This document shows positions 14,015 to 24,342 of a stretch of DNA of 64,000 nucleotides, one piece after another; within the stretch, counting starts at the first letter, position 1; the number at the start of each line of letters is the position of its first letter. Below the pieces are notes generated by a model, which searched no databases, was not told where the DNA came from, and saw only the letters and a list, made by a program, of their open reading frames with translations. Source of the stretch: Datisca glomerata (lineage: Eukaryota > Streptophyta > Magnoliopsida > Cucurbitales > Datiscaceae); assembly GCA_003255025.1 (NCBI GenBank), contig QANY01013420.1, positions 371,645-435,644 of the forward strand, written 5' to 3'. The position numbers were made by a program, and so were the translations under genes.

Positions 14015-14189
14015 AAGATAAAATATAGAGTTAGGGTTTTCATAAAACTATGCAGTGATAGGGTAAGTTGGTATTAGGGTTTCTGCGAAACTAGGGAATT
14101 CCAGTTAGGGAAGCTTCGTAGAAACCCTAATACCAACTTACCCTATCACTGCATAGTTTTATGAAAACCCTAACTCTATATTTTATCTT
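14015..14189. repeat. 75-bp near-perfect inverted repeat with 25-bp loop
   Basis: Arm 14015-14089 and arm 14115-14189 are reverse complements over 75 bases, with one difference that would form a G-U pair in RNA. The arms begin AAGATAAAATATAGAG and end TATATTTTATCTT. The loop is 25 bp. The arms are far better conserved than the surrounding decayed retrotransposon, so the duplication is recent or the structure has been maintained. A transcript through it would fold into a long dsRNA stem. Confidence 0.9.
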
Positions 14190-14671
14190 GTGTAAATATA
14201 GATATTGTGTAAGTCATTTTGGGCCATACCAAGTGTTGGATCTTATACCAAAGCTTTGAGAGAGGCCATTTCTCACATTCTTTTGATTGATCTAAAGCGC
14301 TTGTCCTTCACCTCTTAGTCCCACAACCTCCAAGTTCTAGACTTAGTTGATTATAGACATTCTACTATGTCATCTTTCTCCCCTAAACATGGTGTATAGC
14401 CATCTGTTTAAATTAATTTTTGTTATCTTCTAATGATTTTTCATTTTTTATTAAAATGATTTTTACATATTAGATGGTGTTGATATTTTTATTTGATAGT
14501 AGCTACACAAACAATGTCCAATGCACGTGAAATTTTGTTGTATCTTTAATATTTCTTAATGGTTAATTAACATAAATGACAATGTTTGATAAGAAAAACT
14601 TTTAAGTACTTATGGAGCGCTTATTTTGCAGTGTCAATTCTTGTGATTTGCCTCAACATGTCTATTTTATT

Positions 14672-14947
14672 GAAAAAATTATACTTTACCTCCTCCAACT
14701 ATTATTAATAAATATTTTAAACCTTAAATTATAAAATAACTCTAAACTATCTGCAACTCACAATTAAAATCCCAGACTTAACTCTGATAAATGGATGTTA
14801 GTATAATACAAAACGACATTGTTTCGGCCGATACAAAACAACGTCATTTTAACACTTGGGGGTAGGACATTCCTAGCATCCAAGCACCTCCAAACTATCA
14901 AACACTCTTCTCTCTTGGAGCTCCATTTACGTTTTTATGCAATTTCT
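14672..14947 (+). repeat. left terminal inverted repeat of the Mutator-like element
   Basis: 276 bp, starting GAAAAAATTATACTTTACC and ending at ATGCAATTTCT. It pairs with 15773-16055. It is directly preceded by the target duplication TATTTTATT. Confidence 0.85.
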
Positions 14948-15039
14948 ACTTCGATATTTTGTCTTTGGTGGTTTCCCTGAGAGTTTGATGGGATTCCATG
15001 TTTGAGTTTCGAGGCTTCCTTTACTATGGTTTTGTTGGA

Positions 15040-15770
15040 GAGAGTATATGCGTAGTTGATAATCATTTAATAAACATAGTTGCCTTATTGCTTCCCTCTT
15101 CTCCTCTACCATTCTTATCAAATCCTAATCTTTTCTCCTTCAAATTCTTCTCCAATTCTCCAACTTTTTCTCTCCACTTGGCTTATGGCTTTGATCAGAT
15201 TCACCTTTTCTCCTCCTCTTTTGCTCATCTTATCTTCTAATTTCCACACATTCTCTCTTAATAGAAACTCATGTTCTTCCTTTTCATCCAATTGTAAAAG
15301 CATACTGCTAATGCTTTTGTTTAGTTTCTGATTCTCTTTGTTCTTCTCTATTAACCAAAATTTTTCATTTTGAAATGGATGAAATTTGGTTGAGAAATTT
15401 CTCACTGCTTTTTTTAAAATTCTTCACAGTTAGGTCGATTCCGTTTAGCTCACTGCTTGCATTTTCTAATATTTGCTTGATGTTCTTTGATTCAGATTCA
15501 TAAGCTGGTAGTTTTTTCTCAATAGCTTTATTTTGTTGCTCATGCCTTGTGCTCTTTTTGTAACTGATTTTGGCCTCGACGTGCAATTGTTAGGTGACGA
15601 GGATCCGCTGTAATAATAGACGGATGTTATCTTCAAAGTTTTTGCGGAATTCTTGCAATACTTCTTCCATCATCTTCTCTCCAACTTGGATACTCAAATT
15701 TAAGTTTTCGATTGATTCCTCCTGTTGTTTCAAAGTCTTCTGTTCTGATTGATTCCTCATGTTGTTTCAA
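15040..15770 (-). pseudogene. captured coiled-coil gene fragment, COP1-interactive protein 1-like
   Basis: Minus-strand reading through the MULE interior gives a lysine/glutamate-rich coiled coil, with GEKMMEEVLQEFRKNFEDN, then QLHVEAKISYKKS, SELNGIDLTVKNF, LDEKEEHEFLLRENVWKLE, GGEKVNLIKAISQVERK and finally EEKREAIRQLC. This order and the last motif match my recollection of the carboxy-terminal part of plant COP1-interactive protein 1 (CIP1, a long cytoskeleton-associated coiled-coil protein). A stop near 15590 and frameshifts near 15380 and 15120 break it. No start or complete domain exists, so it is a fragment carried by the transposon, not a gene. The generic coiled-coil call is firm; the CIP1 identity is an inference from motifs. 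Confidence 0.6.
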
Positions 15771-15772
15771 AG

Positions 15773-16055
15773 AAGAAATTGCATAAAAACGTAAATTGAG
15801 CTCGAAGAGGGAGGAGTGTTCAGTAGTTCAAGGGTGTTTGGATGCTAGGATAGTCCTACCCGTAAATGTTAAAACGACGTCGTTTCGTATATGCCGAAAC
15901 GACATCGATTTGTGTAATACTAATGTCCTTTTAACGGAGTTAAATGGACGTTAGTATTAAATTGTAACGTTTTAGATCTAAATTATAACATTTTATAGTT
16001 TAAGATTTAAAATATTTATTAATGATAGTTGAAGAAGATAAATTATACTTTCCTC
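15773..16055 (-). repeat. right terminal inverted repeat of the Mutator-like element
   Basis: 283 bp. On the minus strand it starts GAGGAAAGTATAATTTATC and runs inward to ATGCAATTTCT. It contains a palindromic AAACGACGTCGTTT core that is degenerate in the left copy. It is followed by the target duplication TATTTTATT. Confidence 0.85.
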
Positions 16056-16064
16056 TATTTTATT

Positions 16065-17161
16065 CATATTTTAGTAGAAAGATAATAATTTAAAATTCAA
16101 AAATCATCTACATAACAATATATCACGTTGTAAAATATGTAGTTTTTATTATTTCATAATCATTGAATATTTCCATGAGGTTGAATTAAATTTATTCTCC
16201 TCATTGGAAAAATGAAATTAGACAGGCAAGGCCAAAAACATATCTAAAATTTTCCCAACAAAATTTAGGGACAACAACGCCACATTACTGCTTACCCCCT
16301 TCATTAATCATGCAGCTTGGTGTGGCTTTAGAAACTTTCAAAAGTCATTCATCTCATTGGCTTGGTCTCTAGCTAGCAACATCATCAAGACATGTTCTCA
16401 ATACTCATATTCAACTCTTTGACCTCTCCTTTTCTATTACTTCCCTCTTCAAAAATCATTCCTTGACTTCAATTCTAAATGTTACACTGTTTTCTAACTT
16501 TCTAATTTTAGGCCCTGTTGGTTTTTATTAAAAAAAATTGTTCCAAACTTTTATTCCTAAAACATTTATTTATGAGTTAGTTTGATCTCAACTATAAGTA
16601 AACCTCATGTTCTTAGACAAAGTATTTATATCCAGAAAATCTGTCTTTCAATTCTACAAATTATTATGATTACGATGTTTAGTATTACCACGGGATGAAC
16701 AATGGGGGGAAATTGTGTCACTTTTCTCGAACCAGAAAGAAAAACATGAGAGGGAAGAGAGCCCATTAATTGAGCTAGCCTCACTTGGCTAGAAAATCTC
16801 TATCTTTCAAATAAACAAGATTGAAAAAAGAAAAGAAATTAGAACACATTAGATCTAATATCTTCTTTGATATATTTTGTTTACCTTCATAAACAAAACA
16901 AAACACCATCCAAACAAATAATACACACACATTATTAACACATTATATGTACATGTATCATTAATAAAAGCTATAACACAAACAACAAATTTATAAAAAT
17001 GATATTTTTCCAACCCAAACTTCTTCAAGTGTAAAACTGAAAAGTATTGTTTACGATATCACACCAAATCTTAGATCAAATTCCCTAGTACTCTCAGCTC
17101 CCTATCATCTCCAAAAATTTAGATTAATATAATCTACCAATGAAAAGAAAAAAAAAACAAT
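16065..17161. other. intergenic and 3' flank of the WNK locus
   Basis: No gene recognised. The part nearest 17161 is probably the 3' untranslated region of the minus-strand kinase gene. A TTTATTAAC/ATTAATAAA-rich stretch near 16930-16990 could hold its polyadenylation signals. Confidence 0.4.
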
Positions 17162-18671
17162 TTACAAAATTTTCATATACATGTCATCGTCGTCATAAAT
17201 GTCATGGAAAAAGGGGTGATGAAGGAGATCAGAGGCAGAAGGCCTAGACCTGGGTTGAGCAAGGCAATTTTCAATGAAAGCCTTAACTTCAGGATCTCTG
17301 AGCTTAGATAGGGCTTGAGGCCTTACTCCAGAGGACACTTTCCTATAAATCTTGACCACACTGTCACATTCACTATAAGGAATTTCCAAGGTGACCATCT
17401 CAAGCAAACACATTCCAAATGAGTAAATGTCAACCATTTCTGTATAGTCTTCCTCATAAAGTTCTGGTGCCATGAATTCTGGTGTCCCCAATACTGAATG
17501 TGCTAAATGGCTTTCCCCTACTATTGCTGCCATTCCCAAGTCTCCAATCTTCACCTGCTCATTACCATTTAACACACGAAAAAAAAACAAGAATTAAGTT
17601 TTAAAATCACCCTAATAATTAATGGCCTCATCTAATTTTCAAAAAATGTTAATAAGGGAGACAGACGTTATTTAAGAAAAACTTTTACTGTACGAAAACG
17701 TGTATGTTACTAATATTCATTAAGGTTTGGTTTAAGTGAATGCCAATGCAATTTAGTGAATGAAAAATATTAATGAAAATTGAAAAAAAAGAATTATATA
17801 AGAGAGAGAACTTGATCTATAAAAAGTGTGAAAGAGTGGATAATATTAATTAAAATGTAATAAAAATTATATTCAGAAGAAAAATGATTGAGAATTCATG
17901 TACACATACAAATATTATTTCATTTTATTTGTTTTCTCATTTTAATTTTTTTTTGTCAAAAACACAGAACTATCCAAATCCGTACCAAGCAAACTAGAAG
18001 AACAATATTTTTTACAAATATCAATAAATTGGAAAATTAGAAATAGTACAAAAACAGTTCTAAAAAAGAAATATAGAAAAAGAATTTCAACCAAGTAAAT
18101 GACAATTGTGACCCTGGATAATCAGTTTTTCAACTTCTGACTAACAGAAGACAAAAGGAAAAGTACCTGTCCAATGTGGCCATTGACAAAAAGATTACTA
18201 CAATTGAGATCTCTATGAATAACACAAGGCTGATGGGTATGCAAATACTCCAACCCCTTCAGAATCTGTCTTGACCATTTCTTCAAAGCCTTCAAAGAAA
18301 CATGTCTATGTTTCTTCCTGTACTCCCTCAAATTCCCACTCGTACAAACCTCTGTAATGAAATTCAAAACGTCCCTATCTTCGTCTCTCCAAACATGGTA
18401 CAACGCTATTATGTTAGTGTTCTCCAAGGTTCTTAACAGCCTAACTTCAGAGTAAAGCCTGTCTATCATGGCTGGATTATCGTTGAAATTGCTTAGCTTC
18501 ACTTGGTTCCATGCCACTTCTATTCCTTCTTCTTGATCAAATGCTCTGTATACCTTTTTCACTGCGCCTGACCCGAGTAACTCCTAGTATCTCCCGTATC
18601 GGCCACTTGGATCGATTTCGATGAAGGGTTCAGAGTCTTTGTCTGATGGGTCGGCATCGAAAGTTGGCATC
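17162..18671 (-). pseudogene. WNK-type serine/threonine kinase, WNK11-like, with two N-terminal lesions
   Basis: Two coding exons, 18671-18167 and 17554-17162, are joined across a GT-AG intron (17555-18166) at ..[12 protein letters not shown]... The deduced kinase matches plant WNK11 over its length (about 299 codons). It shows the [15 protein letters not shown] glycine loop with the WNK-specific loop lysine, EVAWNQVKL (no lysine in the usual VAIK position), the catalytic [11 protein letters not shown] and [12 protein letters not shown]. However, the ATG at 18669-18671, which directly follows a CAG splice acceptor, is one base out of frame: a run of four T after ATGCCAAC (three expected) shifts reading. 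A TAG at 18584-18586 also interrupts GRYGRY*ELLG. Everything downstream is intact. It is either a young pseudogene or a site of sequence errors. A 5' leader intron (18672-18815) with a GTAAG donor is visible. Confidence 0.85.
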
Positions 18672-19132
18672 TGAGGATTGTTTAGTCAAATCAATGGAAT
18701 TTAGATCAAACCCAGAAAGCATATTTTGTTTTTAAGTAAAAAAAACAGAGCTTTGATTAAAAACAGAGAAAAACCGTAGATTTAGTTAGAAATAATAATG
18801 GGTTAGAGAACTTACCTTGAAAGATCAAGTTGTTGTTAAGATTGAAGGGGAGAGTACTTGAATTTTGATGCTTGAGTGGAGAGCAGCTATGAATGAATGA
18901 GAATTTGATGGTAAAATGTGGGAGAACAGTGAAAGACGAAAGCGTTGAAAAGGGAAAGGGATTTGAAGGAAGCTTATTTAAAGGAGTTGAATAGAGATTA
19001 GGGGGAGTTAAGGTAACTATTGTTGGTCAGTGCTGAGTTAAGTTAACTAATTACTATTAGGATTAGGATTAGCAAATCGGAACTGACTGGGAATTTTTCA
19101 GATTATTTTTATTTGATTTTAAATAATTGTTA

Positions 19133-20106
19133 CTAGTTCAAAGCTCGTGCTCTGCACGGGACTATTAATAAATAAATTGATGCTAAATATTAGTTAAAAA
19201 TTATTTTAAATGTCATATGGAATATAAAATAATTGATAACATCTATATATATAATTTCACATCTGTTAATTATATATTAATTGTTCTGCAAAAAGAAAAA
19301 CAGAAAGAAAGAGATAATATGCCTACAAAAATAAATTGTATATTGAATAAACAACTTATACAATCAAATAAAATAAATATTAAGAAATTATTAAAAGTTG
19401 ATTCGCAAAAGCGATTAAAAATAATAAGAAAATATTTTGTAATATCATTTTTTTATCATTCATAATCATTACTTTCTTCCCTATTAGAAAAATAATATAA
19501 ATATAAGTGAAATTAGTAAGAATATTAAGAGGCAAACATTAGCAATAATGAAGAAAACAATTGAATTACAATTGAAAGGAATAACAAAAGTTTTAATTGC
19601 TAATATGCTTTTATAGTACCCCAATATCTAATTTGCAATTAAATTAAAATAAAGAAGCATAAATGTTATGGACCAAACATCATAAATGATCCGTATTAAC
19701 AATATTATTGATACAAATGAGAAATTTATTCATTGTATTAGATTAATCTTGATGATTTAAAAATATTAAAATAAAAAATTTATGAAAAATTAATTAACAA
19801 CAATGTTAAACTTTATTATTACACTTGTCTAATCTAAGATGTAAGATTAGTTATTGATTTCAATTTATTTTAAAAAGATTTCAAATCTTATTAACTACTT
19901 GACTAATCTAAAATTATAATAAATAATTAACTGTATGTTTTGTATACAATAAATATTGTTTATTTTATCATAAATGCATTTTTAATTGAATATTATATTA
20001 AATATAAAATTGGTGACACTTGACGTAAGGAGAATGAAAGAAAATTGACACCTGGCATAGTATAAGATAACATACCTAACTTTATATATAAATATATAAG
20101 GCTTGA
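19133..20106 (-). mobile_element. probable non-autonomous Helitron
   Basis: On the minus strand the block starts TCAAGCCTTATATATTT at 20106 and ends CTAG at 19133, with A before and T after, as expected for insertion between A and T without target duplication. Seven bases before the terminal CTAG is a short GC-rich hairpin, CCCGTGC-AGA-GCACGAG, the usual Helitron 3' signal. A CCAGGTGTCAATTTTC stretch near the 5' end resembles subterminal sequence I associate with plant Helitrons. The 974-bp interior is very AT-rich and lacks Rep/helicase coding sequence. Confidence 0.6.
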
Positions 20107-21787
20107 TAATTTCAACTATCATTATGCTATAAAATTAGTTAAATAAATTTGGGTGAACATAAAAAATATGTCACTTTTCAATTCTTAAAAAAAAAAAATC
20201 GGCGCTACAAAACAAGTCCACTTGCCCAACAAAATTAAGCACAATGTTCATAAACTTTATATAACATATATCGTATAAATAAAATATATTGTAGGTATAT
20301 TTAATATATATTATATAAACTATTGAAGCCTGAAATAATTTTTCGTGGGTGACGGTAAATTTTTATTTTGAGATGTGTGTAATGATTATTTTTTATTTTT
20401 TATACTTGAAAGTATTTTTTATAATTTTCTATCATGAACTATTTTTTATCATTAATTAATAAATTTGGATTAAAATTTTATTAGCATAGAGAGTTACTCT
20501 TTATAAAAGATTGTCTTTCAATGGCTACTTTTCTCTTTGATGTTATTGTCACTGTAAGAGTCAGATTTTCTCACTTTTCTTTTGGAAAATAAGATAGTCG
20601 ACTTTTTGTTATAATAGGAAATTCAATTTGTTTTTCTGTCTATACTAAATTTTACACTCAGTTTAATTAGTGACTTACTACGTATGGTGTTCAAAATATA
20701 TTTATATGGCATCACAAAATTGTATTACTAAAATTATGCGTTTAAGGCCAACTACAATATGGCCTTTCTGTTATAGGCATTTGGCTTCCAAGAAAACCAT
20801 TTTCCAGGTCAACAGATCACATTTTATATCATGGTTGAGAATTTTAAACAAGAGATTTCGCCTACAAATTATTTAGTTTTCTTTTTATGAAAGAAAAAGT
20901 TGGCCTTATTATATAAATCCTTTTCAGGACTGAGAGCCGTAGGATGGAAAATATTTTTCTTCATATCCAGCAATTTGTCCTTCATTAATATCTATGTTTA
21001 GAATGAATTAGATGAATATTTTTTTATGTTTTATTTCATTTTTTAATAATAGTATTTTCCTCGTAAAAACTTGCAAATTCAAGAAAAATATATTTCATTT
21101 TTTATAAGTAAAGTCCACATAGAAATAGCTTCAAAATATAGACAAAAAAAAAGAAATATAAAAAATCAAGCTTTAATTTGTTCTCTTAAAGCATTATATA
21201 TATATGTCTTCCCCCAAGGTGTTTGATTCCATTCTTTGCAAGCAAGGCTCTGAATTACTTTTACTCCCTTAAAACCTATCTATTATAGTAACTTGCAGTG
21301 TGGTGAACACATTAGTGATTTATGATATGTTTGTTAGTATTTATGATTAAAATTATTTTTATACATTAAAATAATATTATTTTAATAAATAATTATGTCG
21401 TTGACATTAACATTACAGTGCATATGCTTGATATTTTTCATTTTTCAATGGTGTCATATGGAGTTCTTAGGATTGAAAACCCTAACTCTTTATATAGGTT
21501 GGTTCTCTCTTGTGATTATAGGCTTTTGTATAAATTGATATGAACACAAGTAATAGGTGTTTTTGCCTTTTTCTTTATAGCAAATTTTGATAGACGTGTT
21601 GAAGCATGTGATAATGACCAATATATTAAGGGGTCTAGTTAAAGATATTTTTGTTCGATTTAAGATAATTTACTCTTTGAGATCTTTTTTTATTAGTTAC
21701 TAAAACCGTTTGTGTGCTTTTGGAAAAAGATCATTAAACTGTGAAGAATAAAATCAGCATAATTATGTATATAATAATACATACACA

Positions 21788-21790
<3 letters not shown>
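20107..21790. other. AT-rich intergenic sequence
   Basis: No gene, RNA or defined transposon recognised. Open frames such as the one at 20670-20876 have no recognisable content and no splice context. Confidence 0.5.

Positions 21791-21830
<40 letters not shown>
21791..21830. repeat. (AT)20 microsatellite
   Basis: Forty bases of perfect AT dinucleotide. A shorter (AT) run lies at about 22903-22920. Confidence 0.95.
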
Positions 21831-21833
<3 letters not shown>

Positions 21834-23055
21834 TCATAACCATGTGCAACTTAAATAATATCTTAAGAACACAATTTAAATTTATAAATTAAAATTATTA
21901 AATATGCACAATATATCACTATTCTAAAATTATAACACAACTAACATTTTGCAACCAATAAATTAAGAAACTTATACAACGAATATTCAATGAAAATTTT
22001 ATACCCCACTAAATCATATATATGTAAATTTGTAAACGAAATAATATGACCACTAAATCATCTATATGTTACATTGCAGTGCTATTTAAACCATTATCAG
22101 TAAGCCCCTGCCCTGAGATTTTCTCACTCAATCATCAGAAACCATGGTTTAGTTAACTATGTGATCACTAATTATCATGGAGTTTTTTCTTAATGAAAGT
22201 CAAAGTCATGAAAGAATGTAAGTGTAGATAAAACAAATGCAAAAAAATTATTTTCTAAGAAGTTAGCCGTTATCTTAATAAAAATGATGACGGTTGTTTT
22301 CCGTTATTGAAAAATCGAGGTTATGATTATGAAAACACGTTGGACAATCAAGGTTGTGCAACAGTACGTGATTGCTCACATAAGATAATGACATTAGCCA
22401 TTATATTTATTCTATTTTATAGAATGTTTCTAATCTTACCAAAAAAGTATCTTAATGTGCATGTAGTGTGATATGAATTCCTAAAAATTAAATCAACTTA
22501 CAAAAATCTACACTATCTTCATTATTTTATGTAGATATATGTGTTCATACATTGACAGAATTAATCAAAAGAATGTATATACGTGGATAAGTATAATGAA
22601 TGTCTTTTAACAAATACAAAACAAACATTCATGCTTATTGTGTTTTTAATGGCTACTATGCCAAATGTATTTTTCTATCTTGTTTTAGTTGAAGAAAATT
22701 GTTAGATTGATTTGTCAAAATTAAATTTTTTTTATCTCTTTGTATATTTTAATTACTAAATTTAATATAGTTCGCTTTACAAAGGAAAACAAAAGAATTG
22801 AGTAGATAGTAATTAAAACACACCCATCATTGAGAATGGTAATTATTAGTAAGAAATAATATGGACAAAATAGTCTAAGAATGTTTCTCTAAGTTTGGTA
22901 CTTATATATATATATATATAAACATCTCAAAGTGTGCAAAGTATCATACTCAATTTTCATGTCATAAATTTCTTGAAACTCACACATTCTTATCTCTATG
23001 ATACTGTGAGACCTTAAATGTGTGTGGTATCTCAAATATGTATCGAAGAAAGTTC
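21831..23055. other. intergenic sequence
   Basis: No gene recognised. AT-rich, with scattered short repeats only. Confidence 0.45.
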
Positions 23056-23335
23056 AAATATGTATTGAGGGTAACTCAAATGTATTGTAGCTAACTCACT
23101 GTTAAATACATTTAGATACTTTCAATATTTATTTGATCTGTCTTACACACATTTGAGGTACTTATAACATCATAATGATCAAGTACAGTAAAATTTCTCC
23201 ATTAAGATACTGTTTATTGTGTTTATTTTTTCTCGATTTTTCTATTCTTAATCAGATCTTTCTTGACCAAGGTTGTTAGTCGAGCTGGTCTTGATGAGGT
23301 TTATGTCCATGTGATCAAGAGTTCGATACATGCAA
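23056..23335 (+). repeat. first copy of a spaced direct duplication
   Basis: This 280-bp block starts AAATATGTATTGAGGGTA and ends TTCGATACATGCAA. It recurs at 24033-24342 in the same orientation with roughly 85-90 percent identity by eye. Long shared stretches include GATCAAGTACAGTAAAATTT and TTGACCAAGGTTGTTAGTC. Neither copy codes for anything recognisable. Confidence 0.85.
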
Positions 23336-24032
23336 TCACAATTCTCCCTTTATATGACAACAAAATTAAATTTGTCTTGAGGAGGGTTGCTTGGACCAAT
23401 ACACCCGTCTAGAAAAAAATTGACAATTTGCATTGCATTAGCAGGCTTCTTCTCAATAAGTTTATTTAATCATAGGCCACATGACTCATGCGTCTGTTGT
23501 AATCTCTTTGCAATAGGATGTCTCTAAAAAAGCTTAAATATAAATTTGACCCACCTATTAAGCAAAAATGACTCTTAATAAAAATACTTTGAAGCAATTG
23601 ATACCAAAAAATCTAAAATACATAATATTCACCTGCCCAATTCACTTCTCTTTCTCAAACCTTCTCACTGAATCAAATATCGATGCGCTGTAAACTTAGA
23701 CGCAACCATCAATCGCGCCACGTCATCACACAATCTTCTTTCTCGCGAGTTACTTCAGAGTAAAGCTCAGGTTTTTCATTCTCACAACCCATCTTCATTG
23801 ACTACTAAGCTCACTCTAAGATTTTTCTAAATTTTCATCTTGTTGTGGGCTTTCTAGTTAGCATCTTAATCACGGTTCATGGGTTGTGGTTCATGAATAA
23901 TTTCCTTCCAATGTAATTTACCATATGTAGAAAACTTATTTACCAAGTATAGACACTATTTCGCTATGTAAACAAATACTTACTAAGTAAACATCCTATT
24001 ACCGATGTAAATTATTCATTTGCTCAATAAAC

Positions 24033-24342
24033 AAATATGTATTGAGGGTACCTAAAATGTATGTTGAATAATATCGAGGCACCTCAAATGTATTGTAGGT
24101 AACTCATTGTTAAATACATTTAGGTACTTTCATTATTTATTTGAGGTGGTTTACACACATTTGAGGTACTTATAACACCATACTGATCAAGTACAGTAAA
24201 ATTTCTCCATTATGATACCGTTTATTGTGTTTATTTTTCTCGGTTTTTCTCTTCTTAATCAGATCTCTCTTGACCAAGGTTGTTAGTCAAGTTGGTCTTG
24301 ATGAGGTTTGTGTCCATGTGATCAAGAGTTCGATGCATGCAA
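24033..24342 (+). repeat. second copy of the spaced direct duplication
   Basis: This 310-bp copy of 23056-23335 has an extra stretch of about 30 bp (TGTTGAATAATATCGAGG) near its start. The 697 bp between the copies shows no primer site next to the first copy and no coding sequence, so an LTR relationship is not supported. Confidence 0.85.

Larger units (their letters stand above)
14672..16055. mobile_element. non-autonomous Mutator-like element (Pack-MULE candidate)
   Basis: Long terminal inverted repeats (14672-14947 and 15773-16055) share CCTCCAACTATTA/CTTCAACTATCA, a GTTTCGGCCGATA/GTTTCGGCATATA block and an inner ACGTTTTTATGCAATTTCT. The element is flanked by a perfect 9-bp direct duplication TATTTTATT at 14663-14671 and 16056-16064, the target-site length of Mutator-like transposons. 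At 1,384 bp it has no transposase. The interior holds a gene fragment unrelated to transposition (separate entry), the defining feature of Pack-MULEs. The TIRs differ at roughly one base in five to ten, so the insertion is not recent. Confidence 0.85.

Noticed and set aside
14238..14250. Primer-site-like TGGTATAAGATCC for copia element A
   Set aside because: It matches 11 of 13 bases of the site found in element C, but no LTR related to 7800-8752 follows it. It stays a weak suggestion and is not listed as a feature.
15118..15405. Independent coiled-coil gene in the MULE
   Set aside because: Frames are broken by a stop and frameshifts, and there is no start context. It is better explained as a captured fragment.
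19217..19465. 82-codon Lys/Asn/Ile-rich open frame
   Set aside because: It lies inside the AT-rich Helitron-like block, and its composition simply reflects AT content.
23336..24032. TRIM retrotransposon between the direct repeats
   Set aside because: A TGGTATC-like motif exists near 23600 but is about 270 bp from the repeat edge, where a primer site cannot function. No polypurine tract is present.
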